Assembly (NCBI RefSeq): GCF_000973105.1
Contig: NC_015844.1
Span: 1,732,501 to 1,796,500, forward strand
DNA length: 64,000 bases
Direction: 5' to 3'
DNA from: Zobellia galactanivorans
Lineage (GTDB): Bacteria; Bacteroidota; Bacteroidia; Flavobacteriales; Flavobacteriaceae
The notes under the pieces were generated by a model. That model was not told where the DNA came from. It was given only the letters and a program-made list of their open reading frames with translations, and searched no databases. The translations under genes and the position numbers were made by a program. Every line of letters begins with the position of its first letter. Position 1 is the first letter of the stretch. Below, piece after piece: positions 7,640-18,437 of this stretch.

Positions 7640-9229
7640 TTAGATTTCGATTTCAGGCTTGTCAACGGCAACCTTGTAGGTAGGGTCCTCCATAACGTTA
7701 ACGTCGATAATATCTTCGGCGTTCGCCAATAGACGGATACAATCTTTGCTAAGGTGGCGAAGGTGTACCTTTTTACCAGCTTTGGCGTAACGTTCGGTAA
7801 TCTTATTCAAGGCCTCTATACCCGACATGTCGGCCACACGGCTTTCCTTGAAGTCTATAACCACTTCCTTGGGGTCGTTCGCGATATCGAATTTCTCAGA
7901 AAATAAGGTCGTTGAGCCAAAGAATAAGGGGCCGTATATTTCATAGTGCTTTACTCCGTTTTCATCGGTATATTTCCTAGCCCGAATACGCTTGGCATTT
8001 TCCCAAGAGTAGGCCAATGCAGAGATAATCACACCTAATAGAACGGCAATGGCCAAGTTGTGGGTAATGGCGGTAATCAAGGTTACCAAGACCATAACCA
8101 CTACATCGGACTTTGGCATCTTTCCAAAAGTCTTAAAGCTCGCCCATTCAAAAGTACCAATGGCCACCATAAACATTAACCCGACCAATGCGGCCATAGG
8201 CAACTGTTCGATAAGACTAGAGCCAAACATGATAAAAACCAATAGCATAATCGCTGCAGTAATACCTGACAAACGTGCCCTAGCTCCTGAAGAGGTATTG
8301 ATCAAACTCTGACCGATCATAGCGCAACCGCCCATTCCTGACAAGAAACCGGAAAGGATGTTGGCCGTTCCTTGGGCAACGCATTCTTTGTTTCCGCTAC
8401 CCCTGGTATCCGTAATTTCATCGATAATATTCAAGGTTAACAAACTTTCAATCAAGCCAACACCTGCAACAATGGCGGCGTAAGGGAAAATTATACTAAG
8501 TGTTTTAAGCGTCATTGGCAATTGGGGAATGGACAACGGGGGAAAACCACCTTTGATCGTTTCTCCTTCACCCATGGTATCGGCCACGGTAAGGGTGTCA
8601 ACGCCAAAACCGATAACTATTGCAGAGACTACAACAATGGCCAACAATGAAGAGGGGATGGCCTTGGTCAACTTTGGAAAACCCCAAATGATAACCATGG
8701 TCAACAACGTAAGTCCTAGCATAATATACATAGATGGCCCGGTCAACAATTGATCCGTACCCTTTTGATAGAAGTTAGGAAACTGTGCCATAAAAATGAT
8801 AATGGCCAAACCATTAACAAATCCAAACATTACCGGATGCGGCACCAAGCGAATGAATTTACCCAACCTTAGTACACCGGCCAGAATCTGTAGTACTCCC
8901 GCAATGATGACGGTAGCAAAAACATAGTTCAATATGGTTTCGGGCTCAATACCCGGAAACGTGCGTTTCAACTCTAAAATCAATCCGACAAAAATTACGG
9001 CTACGGCGCCCGTGGCTCCGGAAATCATACCAGGACGACCTCCGAGAATAGAAGTTACCAAACAAAGAATAAAGGCCGCATATAAACCCGTTAACGGAGA
9101 AAACCCCGGAATAAGGGCGAATGCAATGGCCTCGGGAACCAAGGCCAAGGCCACGGTAAGACCCGATAGAATCTCGGTCTTGTAATCTACCTTTTGCTTA
9201 AAATCGAATAAATTGAAATACTTCTTCAC
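7640..9229 (-). CDS. SulP-family (SLC26) anion permease with STAS domain
   Basis: The protein has about 12 membrane helices (residues about 25-400) followed by a STAS domain in the last 110 residues (VVIDFKESRVADMSGIEAL). LALVPEAIAFALIPGFSPLTG is the hallmark of the first SulP helices. It belongs to the sulfate/bicarbonate/anion permease family, and the substrate is not defined by sequence. I choose the GTG at 9229 (529 residues, starting MKKYFNLFDF). A TTG at 9253 would add eight residues, but it overlaps the only good -7 element (9251-9258) and would lie upstream of the transcript start. No carbonic anhydrase is adjacent, in contrast to the second SulP at 58562. Confidence 0.88.
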   Translation of the reverse strand: MKKYFNLFDFKQKVDYKTEILSGLTVALALVPEAIAFALIPGFSPLTGLYAAFILCLVTSILGGRPGMISGATGAVAVIFVGLILELKRTFPGIEPETILNYVFATVIIAGVLQILAGVLRLGKFIRLVPHPVMFGFVNGLAIIIFMAQFPNFYQKGTDQLLTGPSMYIMLGLTLLTMVIIWGFPKLTKAIPSSLLAIVVVSAIVIGFGVDTLTVADTMGEGETIKGGFPPLSIPQLPMTLKTLSIIFPYAAIVAGVGLIESLLTLNIIDEITDTRGSGNKECVAQGTANILSGFLSGMGGCAMIGQSLINTSSGARARLSGITAAIMLLVFIMFGSSLIEQLPMAALVGLMFMVAIGTFEWASFKTFGKMPKSDVVVMVLVTLITAITHNLAIAVLLGVIISALAYSWENAKRIRARKYTDENGVKHYEIYGPLFFGSTTLFSEKFDIANDPKEVVIDFKESRVADMSGIEALNKITERYAKAGKKVHLRHLSKDCIRLLANAEDIIDVNVMEDPTYKVAVDKPEIEI

Positions 9230-9250
9230 GACAGTAGGATTTTGAGCGGG

Positions 9251-9258
9251 CAAAAATA
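9251..9258 (-). promoter_or_regulatory. -7 element for the SulP permease gene
   Basis: On the reverse strand the sequence reads TATTTTTG, an exact TAnnTTTG match. It leaves about 15-20 bases of leader before the GTG at 9229 and excludes the upstream TTG at 9253 as a start if this promoter is used. No clear -33 TTTG is seen. Confidence 0.45.
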
Positions 9259-9410
9259 CACCAAAATACCCTATAAGCCATAGACTAGGGGATTAAATGC
9301 ATTTGAAGAAATTACAACTATAAATATCTGAACATCAAAATATTACTATTTAAGCTTATTTCCTTACAAAGAATAGCCCGTAAGAAATATAACAGAAAAA
9401 CCGATCCTAT

Positions 9411-9449
9411 AAAAAAAGAACCGCCCCAAGCATTGCTGCCCAGGGCGAT
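9411..9449 (-). terminator. Intrinsic terminator of the 9479 lipoprotein gene
   Basis: On the reverse strand ATCGCCCTGG (9449-9440) pairs with TTGGGGCGGT (9429-9420), including G-T pairs, around a 10-base loop. It is followed by a T-rich run (complement of 9411-9419). It lies just downstream of the lipoprotein stop. Confidence 0.75.
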
Positions 9450-9478
9450 TCCTAACTAAATAACCAACCAAAAAACGT

Positions 9479-10390
9479 TTATATATCTCTACTTCTTTTC
9501 ACCTTCATAATGGGATTGGAAGTCTTTTTTCTCTTTTTTTCAACTGCGCCTTTTCCGGCTTTTAAGTACTGTTGATAGCCTCTTCCCCTAAATTCGTAAA
9601 CCGTTTTGCTACGGGGGTGATACAGCTCGATAGTACTATCATTAATAACGTACAATTCAAAATAATCATTGCTCGATAAACGGTAGTCCAGTGTTAAAGT
9701 TTTGAGCGTTTCATCGTTTTCTATGTCATACACCGAGTAATTCCCTTCAAAATCCCACTGAAGGTCTACCAAGCGTGTTCCAGGGGCATCGATCGACGAT
9801 CTAAAATAGCCCGGATTAAACTGTAAAAAGTTCTCGTTGTCAAATTCGTTCAAGGCACCTTCAAGACTTGTATATGTCTTTTCCCAAGCATCATATTCTT
9901 GTAAGAAATAGTTGATGTTATCATAGAACACCATGTCATAATCAAAGTTACCCACCTGATATCCCTTTAAAAAATACGAAGTATCGGAGCGTGCATCATA
10001 GAGTTCTATGGTATTACCGTTTACGGCAAACACATCTAAAAACCATTGTCCATCTACATCGTGATCGATTTCCACGGCACCACGTACCGTATCGTAAAAA
10101 CCTACATCGATTCCAAAACCGTTTCCGGTCTTTCCTATCCCTACAATATTATTGTTAGCGTACAAGGTCCCCCTATCAAAGGAAATCGTAAACGCCCGTT
10201 GTAAAAAAGGTACTTCCCCATTTCCCCTAGTAGCGTTTATATCAACATACCACAGGTCATATGCGTGTAGCACTTGACTTGTATTGTATACGGGTTCATC
10301 TATATATTCATCTTCAACGATAACTTCAGTGTAGCATGACGTCATTAAAACGCCCATAAGTACGGAGGTCAAAAGTAGTTTTGCTTTCAT
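9479..10390 (-). CDS. Uncharacterised lipoprotein with two related beta-rich halves
   Basis: The start at 10390 gives 303 residues beginning with a lipoprotein signal (MKAKLLLTSVLMGVLMTSC). Seven more residues upstream are possible but would precede the signal. Two similar segments can be seen. One ends VNGNTIELYDARSDTSYFLKG, the other INDSTIELYHPRSKTVYEFRG, suggesting an internal duplication of a lipocalin-like or similar beta fold. The C-terminus is very basic (KKRKKTSNPIMKVKRSRD). I do not recognise a function. Similar flavobacterial proteins have carried misleading enzyme names in databases, so I call it only a surface or periplasmic lipoprotein. It is transcribed alone, with its own terminator. 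Confidence 0.75.
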   Translation of the reverse strand: MKAKLLLTSVLMGVLMTSCYTEVIVEDEYIDEPVYNTSQVLHAYDLWYVDINATRGNGEVPFLQRAFTISFDRGTLYANNNIVGIGKTGNGFGIDVGFYDTVRGAVEIDHDVDGQWFLDVFAVNGNTIELYDARSDTSYFLKGYQVGNFDYDMVFYDNINYFLQEYDAWEKTYTSLEGALNEFDNENFLQFNPGYFRSSIDAPGTRLVDLQWDFEGNYSVYDIENDETLKTLTLDYRLSSNDYFELYVINDSTIELYHPRSKTVYEFRGRGYQQYLKAGKGAVEKKRKKTSNPIMKVKRSRDI

Positions 10391-10489
10391 AATCTTGGTA
10401 TTATAGTTCACACTTCAAAAATCAATCACCGTGCCAAGTTTTTTAACAAACTGTTAATCAGCACTTAAGGTTTCAATTTTTAAATTAAC

Positions 10490-10497
10490 TAGTTTTG
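10490..10497 (+). promoter_or_regulatory. -7 element for gpsA
   Basis: TAGTTTTG matches TAnnTTTG exactly and lies 67 bases upstream of the gpsA ATG, in the divergent region shared with the lipoprotein gene. No convincing -33 TTTG is seen; a TTTC at 10471-10474 lies 15 bases upstream. Confidence 0.45.
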
Positions 10498-10564
10498 TAC
10501 CTAGTGAAACCCCAATACCCACAACCAACCATACCATAGTAACTAAGTCATTTATCATAGCACC

Positions 10565-11560
10565 ATGACCAAAAAATTTACAGTATTAGGCGGCGGAAGC
10601 TGGGCTACGGCCATTGTAAAAATGCTTTGTGTGAACCAAGAAAAAGTGGGTTGGTACATGCGAAATTCAGATGCCGTAGGTTTTATCAACATTCAAAAAC
10701 ACAACCCCAATTATCTAACATCGGTAACATTTGACACCGATAAACTTGAGCTTACCGACGACATCAACAAGGCGGTCAGCAATTCTGACATTCTCATATT
10801 TGCCATACCTTCGGCTTTTCTTGAGGGCGAGTTGCAAAAAATCAAAGGTTCGCTAAAAGATAAAATCGTGTTTTCGGCCATCAAAGGCATTGTACCCGAA
10901 ACAGGATTGATCGTGGGCGAGCATTTTCACAAAAAATACGGAATACCCTTTGAGAACATTGGCGTTATTGCCGGGCCTTGCCATGCCGAAGAGGTTGCCC
11001 TAGAACGTCTATCGTACCTGACCATAGCCTGTGCAGATACGAAAAAAGCCAAATTTGTAGCCAAAAACCTGAGCAGTAGCTACATCAAGACCAAGACCAC
11101 CAATGATATCATCGGTACGGAATACGCGGCCATGCTAAAGAACATCTATGCCATAGCAGCCGGTATAGCCCATGGCCTTGGCTACGGCGACAATTTTCAG
11201 AGCGTACTCATGAGCAATGCCATTCGGGAGATGAAACGCTTTACCAAGCGCATACACAAAATAGACCGCAACATCAACGAGTCGGCTTATTTGGGAGACC
11301 TGTTAGTAACCGGTTATTCTACCTTTAGCCGTAACCGCATGTTCGGTAATATGATCGGCAAGGGATACACCGTAAAAAGCGCCCAAATGGAGATGCGTAT
11401 GGTAGCCGAGGGCTATTATGCCACGGCCAGTGCCTACAAACTGAAATCGAGCTTCAAGAAGAAGGTCAAAACCCCGATTATCGATGCCGTATACGCCGTT
11501 CTCTACGAAGGAAAAAGTGCCAGTAAAGTCTTCAAGGGCCTTACCGATAAATTAGATTAA
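10565..11560 (+). CDS. gpsA: Glycerol-3-phosphate dehydrogenase [NAD(P)+]
   Basis: The 331-residue protein starts with the nucleotide-binding motif GGGSWATA (9-16). It has SAIKGI (Lys107) and the family segment AGPCHAEEV around residue 140, where Cys replaces the more usual Ser. The catalytic Lys is in YAAMLKNIYAIAAG (Lys192), and the C-terminal helical domain contains SRNRMFG. GpsA reduces dihydroxyacetone phosphate to sn-glycerol-3-phosphate for phospholipid synthesis in the cytosol. It converges on glpD, which runs the opposite reaction, with a shared terminator hairpin between them. Length and motifs are normal. Confidence 0.95.
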   Translation: MTKKFTVLGGGSWATAIVKMLCVNQEKVGWYMRNSDAVGFINIQKHNPNYLTSVTFDTDKLELTDDINKAVSNSDILIFAIPSAFLEGELQKIKGSLKDKIVFSAIKGIVPETGLIVGEHFHKKYGIPFENIGVIAGPCHAEEVALERLSYLTIACADTKKAKFVAKNLSSSYIKTKTTNDIIGTEYAAMLKNIYAIAAGIAHGLGYGDNFQSVLMSNAIREMKRFTKRIHKIDRNINESAYLGDLLVTGYSTFSRNRMFGNMIGKGYTVKSAQMEMRMVAEGYYATASAYKLKSSFKKKVKTPIIDAVYAVLYEGKSASKVFKGLTDKLD

Positions 11561-11584
11561 CCATACCAGATAAAGGTAAAAAAG

Positions 11585-11617
11585 AATCGGGCCGCAGTTT
11601 ACAACTACGGCCCGATT
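11585..11617. terminator. Bidirectional terminator between gpsA and glpD
   Basis: AATCGGGCCG (11585-11594) and CGGCCCGATT (11608-11617) form a 10-bp stem with a 13-base loop. The better T-tract is on the reverse strand (complement of the A-rich 11575-11584), so it mainly serves glpD. For gpsA the following bases are only moderately T-rich. Confidence 0.75.
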
Positions 11618-11653
11618 TCCAACTCAACTTATTTTTAAAATTACCCAAATAGG

Positions 11654-13321
11654 TTATCCACGATCTAGGGAAAAATTAGAATGCTCGTCTAATTCGTTTT
11701 CCAAAATCTTTCGCCATGAGACCAGTTGTTCATCGGTTACGGCAAAAATGGATTTAAATTCTTCCAGAATAGGCTCCATTAGCGTTCTCACGCTATCAAT
11801 ATCAAAGTACAGTCGGCCCGTTCTTCTAATGAAAAAATCCATGGGATTCTGCACCATTTCATAGTCGATGCAGAAACGCAGTTCGGCCTTTGCCAAACGT
11901 ACGTATTTATCGGTATCGCTAAAACCTTCGTAATTTTCTAGAATCATTTCGGTCTGCTTTCCATAGGTGGTAACCAAGAACCAAGCATCGTGTTTGGTAA
12001 AACCATCCCCTTTGATACGGCCGTAAACTTCACTGATGTATTTTTCAACATGCTTGAACTTTTTAAAATCTACGTTGCCACAAAGAAATATCTTCTCGGT
12101 ATAACACTCTTTTAGTTCGGTACCCTCTTCTTCTTCCATTCTTTTGGCTATGCGATCAACGACCCTTTCCGCCATTTTCCTATACCCGGTAAGCTTACCT
12201 CCGGCAATACTTATCAGGCCTGTATCGGAAGTGAATATTTCATCTTTTCTAGAAAGTTCGGAAGCCGATTTTCCCTCTTCATGGATCAAGGGACGCAGAC
12301 CTGCCCACGATGATATAATATCGTCCATTTCCAGATTGATATCGGGAAACATGTTGTTCACTGCGGATATGAGATAGATGGCATCGGCCAAGTCTGTGCG
12401 AACGTTATCCTTGTCCTTATTGTAATTGGTATCGGTAGTACCGATATAGGTCACCTTACCGCGCGGTATTGCAAACATCATTCTACCGTCGGGCACATCA
12501 AAATAAACGGATTGCTTTATCGGTAATTTCTTTTTAGGAAAGACCAAATGCACCCCTTTGGTCAGATGTAATTGCTTTCCTTTTTTAGAGTTATTGGTAC
12601 TTCGCAATTCATCGACCCATGGGCCCGCAGCACTGATCACGTATTTCGATTTAATATTGAAAGTAGCCCCTGAGACCCCGTCTTTTACTTGAACCCCCGC
12701 TACTTTTTCATCCTCGTAAATAAAATCCTCAACCGCGGCATAGTTTAAGGCCTGTGCCCCGAACAATAGGCTCGACTTGATATTCTCAATGGTCAATCGC
12801 GCATCATCGGTACGGTATTCGGCATAATAGCCGGCGCCTTTCAATATTTTCTTCGGAAGCAAAGGTTCAAGCTTCAAAGCTTCTTTTTTCTCAAGCATTT
12901 GACGCTTATCGTCACCGGTTACCTGGGCCAAAATGTCGTATACCTTCAGACCGATTGAAGTCAGCCACTTACCGTATGAACCATTTTCAATAAGGGGAAG
13001 CAACATTTTTTCGGGAAGGACCAAATGTGGTGCCAGTTTATGGACGATGGCACGTTCAGATCCGACTTCCTTTACCAGCCAAAAATCGAATTGCTTTAAA
13101 TATCGCAGTCCGCCATGTATCAATTTGGTCGATTTACTACTGGTTCCGGAGGCAAAATCCCCTTTTTCGACCAAGGCCACTTTGAGTCCACGTGAGGCGG
13201 CATCAAGGGCAATCCCCCCGCCTGTAATACCTCCACCGATAACGACAAGATCGTAGGTGCTGGAGGTAAGCTCGGCAATCGTTTTTGCCCTATCCAAATT
13301 TGAAAACCTAATATTTTTCAT
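11654..13321 (-). CDS. glpD: Glycerol-3-phosphate dehydrogenase/oxidase, FAD-dependent
   Basis: This 555-residue flavoprotein has an N-terminal FAD motif GGGITGGG (29-36), followed by KGDFASGTSSKSTKLIHGG and GLRYLKQFDF, signatures of the GlpD/GlpO group. TYIGTTDTNY and SWAGLRPL occur in the substrate domain, and a helical C-terminal DAO_C-type domain lies after residue 400. It oxidises sn-glycerol-3-phosphate to dihydroxyacetone phosphate, passing electrons to quinone or oxygen at the membrane. It lies 46 bp downstream of glpK on the same strand, so kinase and dehydrogenase form a glycerol catabolic operon. No glpF facilitator is present in the window. Confidence 0.95.
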   Translation of the reverse strand: MKNIRFSNLDRAKTIAELTSSTYDLVVIGGGITGGGIALDAASRGLKVALVEKGDFASGTSSKSTKLIHGGLRYLKQFDFWLVKEVGSERAIVHKLAPHLVLPEKMLLPLIENGSYGKWLTSIGLKVYDILAQVTGDDKRQMLEKKEALKLEPLLPKKILKGAGYYAEYRTDDARLTIENIKSSLLFGAQALNYAAVEDFIYEDEKVAGVQVKDGVSGATFNIKSKYVISAAGPWVDELRSTNNSKKGKQLHLTKGVHLVFPKKKLPIKQSVYFDVPDGRMMFAIPRGKVTYIGTTDTNYNKDKDNVRTDLADAIYLISAVNNMFPDINLEMDDIISSWAGLRPLIHEEGKSASELSRKDEIFTSDTGLISIAGGKLTGYRKMAERVVDRIAKRMEEEEGTELKECYTEKIFLCGNVDFKKFKHVEKYISEVYGRIKGDGFTKHDAWFLVTTYGKQTEMILENYEGFSDTDKYVRLAKAELRFCIDYEMVQNPMDFFIRRTGRLYFDIDSVRTLMEPILEEFKSIFAVTDEQLVSWRKILENELDEHSNFSLDRG

Positions 13322-13367
13322 AATATTCTTTTACTGTATTGCGGTATTATACTGCTGTGTCTTTCTT

Positions 13368-14935
<1,568 letters not shown>

Positions 14936-14951
14936 CTACAAAGTAGGAATT

Positions 14952-17297
14952 TTATTCAATGGTAATGGTAACGAAAACTTCATTACCAAAACCGTCTAGG
15001 GCCATAATCTTGTGACGGCCTTTCTTGGGTAATAGGGCGATTTCATGAAAGGTATGGGTCTGCCCCACAAAAGTTTCATCGAGATACCAATAAACATCGG
15101 CGCCCGCTTTTATATGGGCCAATTTTACGACCAATTCGTTCGTCTTCCCCTCAAAATTCTTGGCGAGCGTGATACGACTTCCGTTTTTTGGGTAGATAAA
15201 CTGCATGGGCGGGTCGCCGTCATTGCGACAATTGGCCTGAAAAGGAGGTAGCTCGCGATACGAAGGATTTGCCGAGCGGTAATAATAGGCCATTAGGGGA
15301 GGCAACACAAACCATGGTTCCGAGACGATATTCGACACGTCGGCACATGAAGAGTTGACCTGAAATTGCCGTTGGGCATTTAAGTGGACCATTTGATGAT
15401 ACGGACAAGAACTTACATAATTCTCCTTATTAGGAATAGATATCCGCTTTACTTGACAAAGGTCGGTTGCCAAATAACCGCTCTCGGCGCATACGTTGAT
15501 TTCGGTAAACTCGTCGAAGGGTTTTTGAAACCACTGGCTACGGGGCAAGACATCAAAAACATCGAACATAAGTGGAGCGGCACTTGAAACACCGCTTACG
15601 TTGGGCCGTCCTTCGCCATCGGCATTCCCGACCCACACACCGACCACATGGTCGGTAGTAACACCTATGGCCCATGCATCTTTGTTACCGAAACTCGTTC
15701 CGGTTTTCCAGGCAATTTCCTTGCTACTATCGAAGAACTGCCAAGATTCATCGCCCTCGGGCCTGTTTACCTCCTTCATAGCTTCAAAAGTGAGGTAAAT
15801 GCTTGCGGCATCGAAAACCGTTTTTTCAAGGGATTTTTTTCCATAATCGACCGTTGCGTCGGTTTTTAAGTCCAAATCGGTAAACTCCCCGGTGTAATAT
15901 TCGCTCGATGTGGCATTAAAATGGTTAAGGGTTCCGGCCAAGTTCGCATAGGTTTTACAAAGATCCCACAGATTGCTTTCGGCCCCTCCCAAAATAAGGG
16001 TAAGTCCGTAATGGTCGGCAGATTTTGTTATACCCCCTAGCTTAAAAACATCGAGTTGGTCTCTAAACTTTTCCAATCCGTACGCTTGTAGAAGTCGCAC
16101 CGCAGGTATATTCAACGAACGTGCCAACGCTTTTTTGGCCGCGACCGCCCCACTATAATTTTCACTGAAATTCTCAGGGGTATACCCCGCTATTTGGGTA
16201 GGCACATCGGCCACCAACATATCGGGCAATAGCTCTCCTGCATCTAACATAGCCGCATACAACAATGGTTTGAGTACACTTCCGGTACTGCGGTTGGCCC
16301 GTACCATATCGACATCTTTTTGATGCTCAGCATCGGTAGGCGTATTCCCCACATATGACAAAACCTTACGTGTGTGTACATCGACTACCATTACCGCAGC
16401 ATTGTGCACTTGATTTTGCTTGAGGTTGGCATGGTGTTTTTTAACGATGGCGTTCACATGCTGTTGCAATTTTTCATCAACACTGCTTACCATACGTTTT
16501 CCCTTATTGATTTTTGACATATACTGCACTAGGTGCGGAGCCTTATCGGGCAAGGAAAAAGGTTTGGCAGGAAGTGGCTCAAGTAAGGAAAGGTCGTAAG
16601 TAACTCGATCGATGATCTTATTGTCAAACAGCTTTTTCAGCAGCCGATTGCGTTTTTTTAAAAGTCGATCTTGATTCCTTCCCGGATAAATAAGGCCTGG
16701 GGCGTTAGGAAGCACCGCCAATGTTGCGCTTTCCGCCCAAGACAACTGATAAGGCCTGAGTCCGAAATACCGCCACGCCGCCATTTCAAGTCCTACAACG
16801 TTGCCCCCAAAAGGTGCATGCCCACAGTAGAGTTTTAAAATGTTCCGTTTTGACTCCCGTATTTCTAGGCGGGTAGCCAATACCAACTCGATAAGCTTTT
16901 CAAAATACGAACGCTTTTTTTGGCCCCTTGACAGACGTACGACCTGTTGGGTGAGCGTACTACCGCCCCTCACTACCTTTCCTTGGGCAACATTCTCCCG
17001 TAGGGCCTTTAGCATTGAAATCGGATTGAAGCCAAAGTGCTCATAAAAATGGGCATCTTCAAACTGCAAAATACATTGCTCAAACTTCTCCGGAACACTA
17101 TCGGCAACAGGAAAACGCCACTGGCCATCGTCGGCAATGCGGGCGCCCAACAAGCTTCCTTGCCTACTTTCCACTACTGTGGCCGTTGGTGCATCAAAGA
17201 GGTTCCGGGGAAGACAAAAGTAATACGCCACCACAGCCACAAACAACAAGGTAAGTTTTATGGGGTGTCTCTTAAAAAACTGGATCAAACCTTTCAT
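14952..17297 (-). CDS. pbpC: Penicillin-binding protein 1C
   Basis: This 781-residue bifunctional murein synthase has one N-terminal membrane helix (about residues 13-29). The GT51 glycosyltransferase domain carries EDAHFYEHFGF (catalytic Glu80) and GGSTLTQQ (111-118). The transpeptidase domain has SVLK (Ser340/Lys343), RSLN and KTGTS. A C-terminal BiPBP_C domain covers roughly the last 90 residues. It polymerises and cross-links peptidoglycan at the outer face of the inner membrane. In many bacteria pbpC is next to an alpha-2-macroglobulin gene. Here that partner lies 2.9 kb upstream on the same strand, behind one small reverse gene and three forward genes. Confidence 0.95.
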   Translation of the reverse strand: MKGLIQFFKRHPIKLTLLFVAVVAYYFCLPRNLFDAPTATVVESRQGSLLGARIADDGQWRFPVADSVPEKFEQCILQFEDAHFYEHFGFNPISMLKALRENVAQGKVVRGGSTLTQQVVRLSRGQKKRSYFEKLIELVLATRLEIRESKRNILKLYCGHAPFGGNVVGLEMAAWRYFGLRPYQLSWAESATLAVLPNAPGLIYPGRNQDRLLKKRNRLLKKLFDNKIIDRVTYDLSLLEPLPAKPFSLPDKAPHLVQYMSKINKGKRMVSSVDEKLQQHVNAIVKKHHANLKQNQVHNAAVMVVDVHTRKVLSYVGNTPTDAEHQKDVDMVRANRSTGSVLKPLLYAAMLDAGELLPDMLVADVPTQIAGYTPENFSENYSGAVAAKKALARSLNIPAVRLLQAYGLEKFRDQLDVFKLGGITKSADHYGLTLILGGAESNLWDLCKTYANLAGTLNHFNATSSEYYTGEFTDLDLKTDATVDYGKKSLEKTVFDAASIYLTFEAMKEVNRPEGDESWQFFDSSKEIAWKTGTSFGNKDAWAIGVTTDHVVGVWVGNADGEGRPNVSGVSSAAPLMFDVFDVLPRSQWFQKPFDEFTEINVCAESGYLATDLCQVKRISIPNKENYVSSCPYHQMVHLNAQRQFQVNSSCADVSNIVSEPWFVLPPLMAYYYRSANPSYRELPPFQANCRNDGDPPMQFIYPKNGSRITLAKNFEGKTNELVVKLAHIKAGADVYWYLDETFVGQTHTFHEIALLPKKGRHKIMALDGFGNEVFVTITIE

Positions 17298-17411
17298 CTC
17301 TTAAAATCGTACTTGCGCCATCAAACTAACAGAAGGCCTATCTTTTGAAACCTTTACTTCCCTTATGCACCCCTAAAGACAAGTCGCCTATAGGACGTAT
17401 TTTCGAAGGCA

Positions 17412-17768
17412 TCAAACAATGTATTCCTTCTCTAGAAAATAGCCGACAACGGCTTCCTTCATCAATACGGCCTGTTCCCCCGCTTTCAAAGGCGGCAATT
17501 CTTCCTTGACATGGTAGTGAGGCCATCCTTCCTCATCAAAATAATCGAATTCATAATAGCCATAGGGCTCCAACAAACGACAGATGGCAATGTGCATCAG
17601 GTCTAATTTGTCGTCTTTCCTGTATTTTCGATGGTACTGTCCTAATTCCTGTACGCCAACCAAATAGATAATGGCATCGAGCTCTAAGGGGTCACCATCG
17701 GCGAACTGGGCCGACAACTTCTCTACCAATGCACTCCATCTTCCTTTTAATTCTTCATCTCTAGACAT
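17412..17768 (-). CDS. Conserved hypothetical protein (118 aa)
   Basis: A small acidic soluble protein without signal peptide or membrane helix. It has an N-terminal helical part (MSRDEELKGRWSALVEKL), a central LDAIIYLVGVQELGQ segment and an aromatic stretch EPYGYYEFDYFDEEGWPHYH. I do not recognise a named family, though it has the character of a conserved flavobacterial protein. It reads in the same direction as pbpC with a 114-bp gap and is divergent from the CvpA-family gene. Codon usage looks like the neighbours. Confidence 0.75.
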   Translation of the reverse strand: MSRDEELKGRWSALVEKLSAQFADGDPLELDAIIYLVGVQELGQYHRKYRKDDKLDLMHIAICRLLEPYGYYEFDYFDEEGWPHYHVKEELPPLKAGEQAVLMKEAVVGYFLEKEYIV

Positions 17769-17826
17769 CTATTCTCGCGTTTTTTGTTTACTTCGCTGTA
17801 GCCCACAAAGGTACGAATCAAAACAC

Positions 17827-17834
17827 TACTTTTG
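17827..17834 (+). promoter_or_regulatory. -7 element for the CvpA-family gene
   Basis: TACTTTTG is an exact TAnnTTTG match ending 16 bases before the ATG at 17851. It implies a very short leader and supports 17851 rather than any start further upstream inside the divergent gene. Confidence 0.5.
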
Positions 17835-17850
17835 TGTAAAGACTACCCTT

Positions 17851-18387
17851 ATGAGTTTCTTGGATATTATTTTAGGATTACTGCTTTTATACGGCCTTTG
17901 GAAAGGCTTAAAAAACGGGCTTTTTGTGGAACTTGCCTCTATTGTCGCCTTAATTGCGGGAATTTATGGCGCCATTCATTTTTCATATTACGCCGGCGAC
18001 TACCTTTCACAAAACATGGATTGGAACGAACGGTACATTAATATTGCCGCCTTTGTCATTACTTTTATCGTAATCGTATTGGCAGTACAACTGGCCGGCA
18101 AGTTCTTGACCAAAATTGCCAACTTTGCCATGTTAGGACTACTTAACAAAGTTGCTGGAGGCATTTTTGGCGTGGTTAAAGTGGCCGTGATATTAGGGGC
18201 CTTGCTTATATTCTTTGAACGCGTCAACAATTCTGCCGGGGTCGTAAAAGATGAGACCATGCAAGAATCGGTATTATACGGACCCATTAAAGAAATTGGG
18301 GCTTTCGTATTTTCGAAGGTTTTAAAGGAAGATAGCCCCATTGAACCAAAGGAAGAAACCGAAGAAATCGAAAGTGTAGTTATCTAA
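17851..18387 (+). CDS. CvpA-family membrane protein
   Basis: From ATG 17851 the protein has 178 residues and four predicted membrane helices (about 3-20, 28-48, 65-86, 103-125). The first segment, FLDIILGLLLLYGLWKGLKN, is typical of CvpA (colicin V production) proteins, with Gly-rich helices and an acidic cytosolic tail (EEIESVVI). CvpA proteins are inner-membrane proteins linked to envelope stress and division in other bacteria; their biochemical activity is unknown. A frame extension upstream to 17671 would run through the divergent gene and lacks membrane character, so it is rejected. The -7 element at 17827 fits this start. Confidence 0.87.
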   Translation: MSFLDIILGLLLLYGLWKGLKNGLFVELASIVALIAGIYGAIHFSYYAGDYLSQNMDWNERYINIAAFVITFIVIVLAVQLAGKFLTKIANFAMLGLLNKVAGGIFGVVKVAVILGALLIFFERVNNSAGVVKDETMQESVLYGPIKEIGAFVFSKVLKEDSPIEPKEETEEIESVVI

Positions 18388-18437
18388 AACCGAATTTTCA
18401 ATACCCATGATGTGCTCCCCCCACAATCGACTTTTCT

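Noticed and set aside
17671-17850. N-terminal extension of the CvpA-family protein
   Set aside because: It overlaps the divergent 118-residue gene, and a consensus -7 element at 17827 lies within it. The membrane protein clearly starts at 17851.
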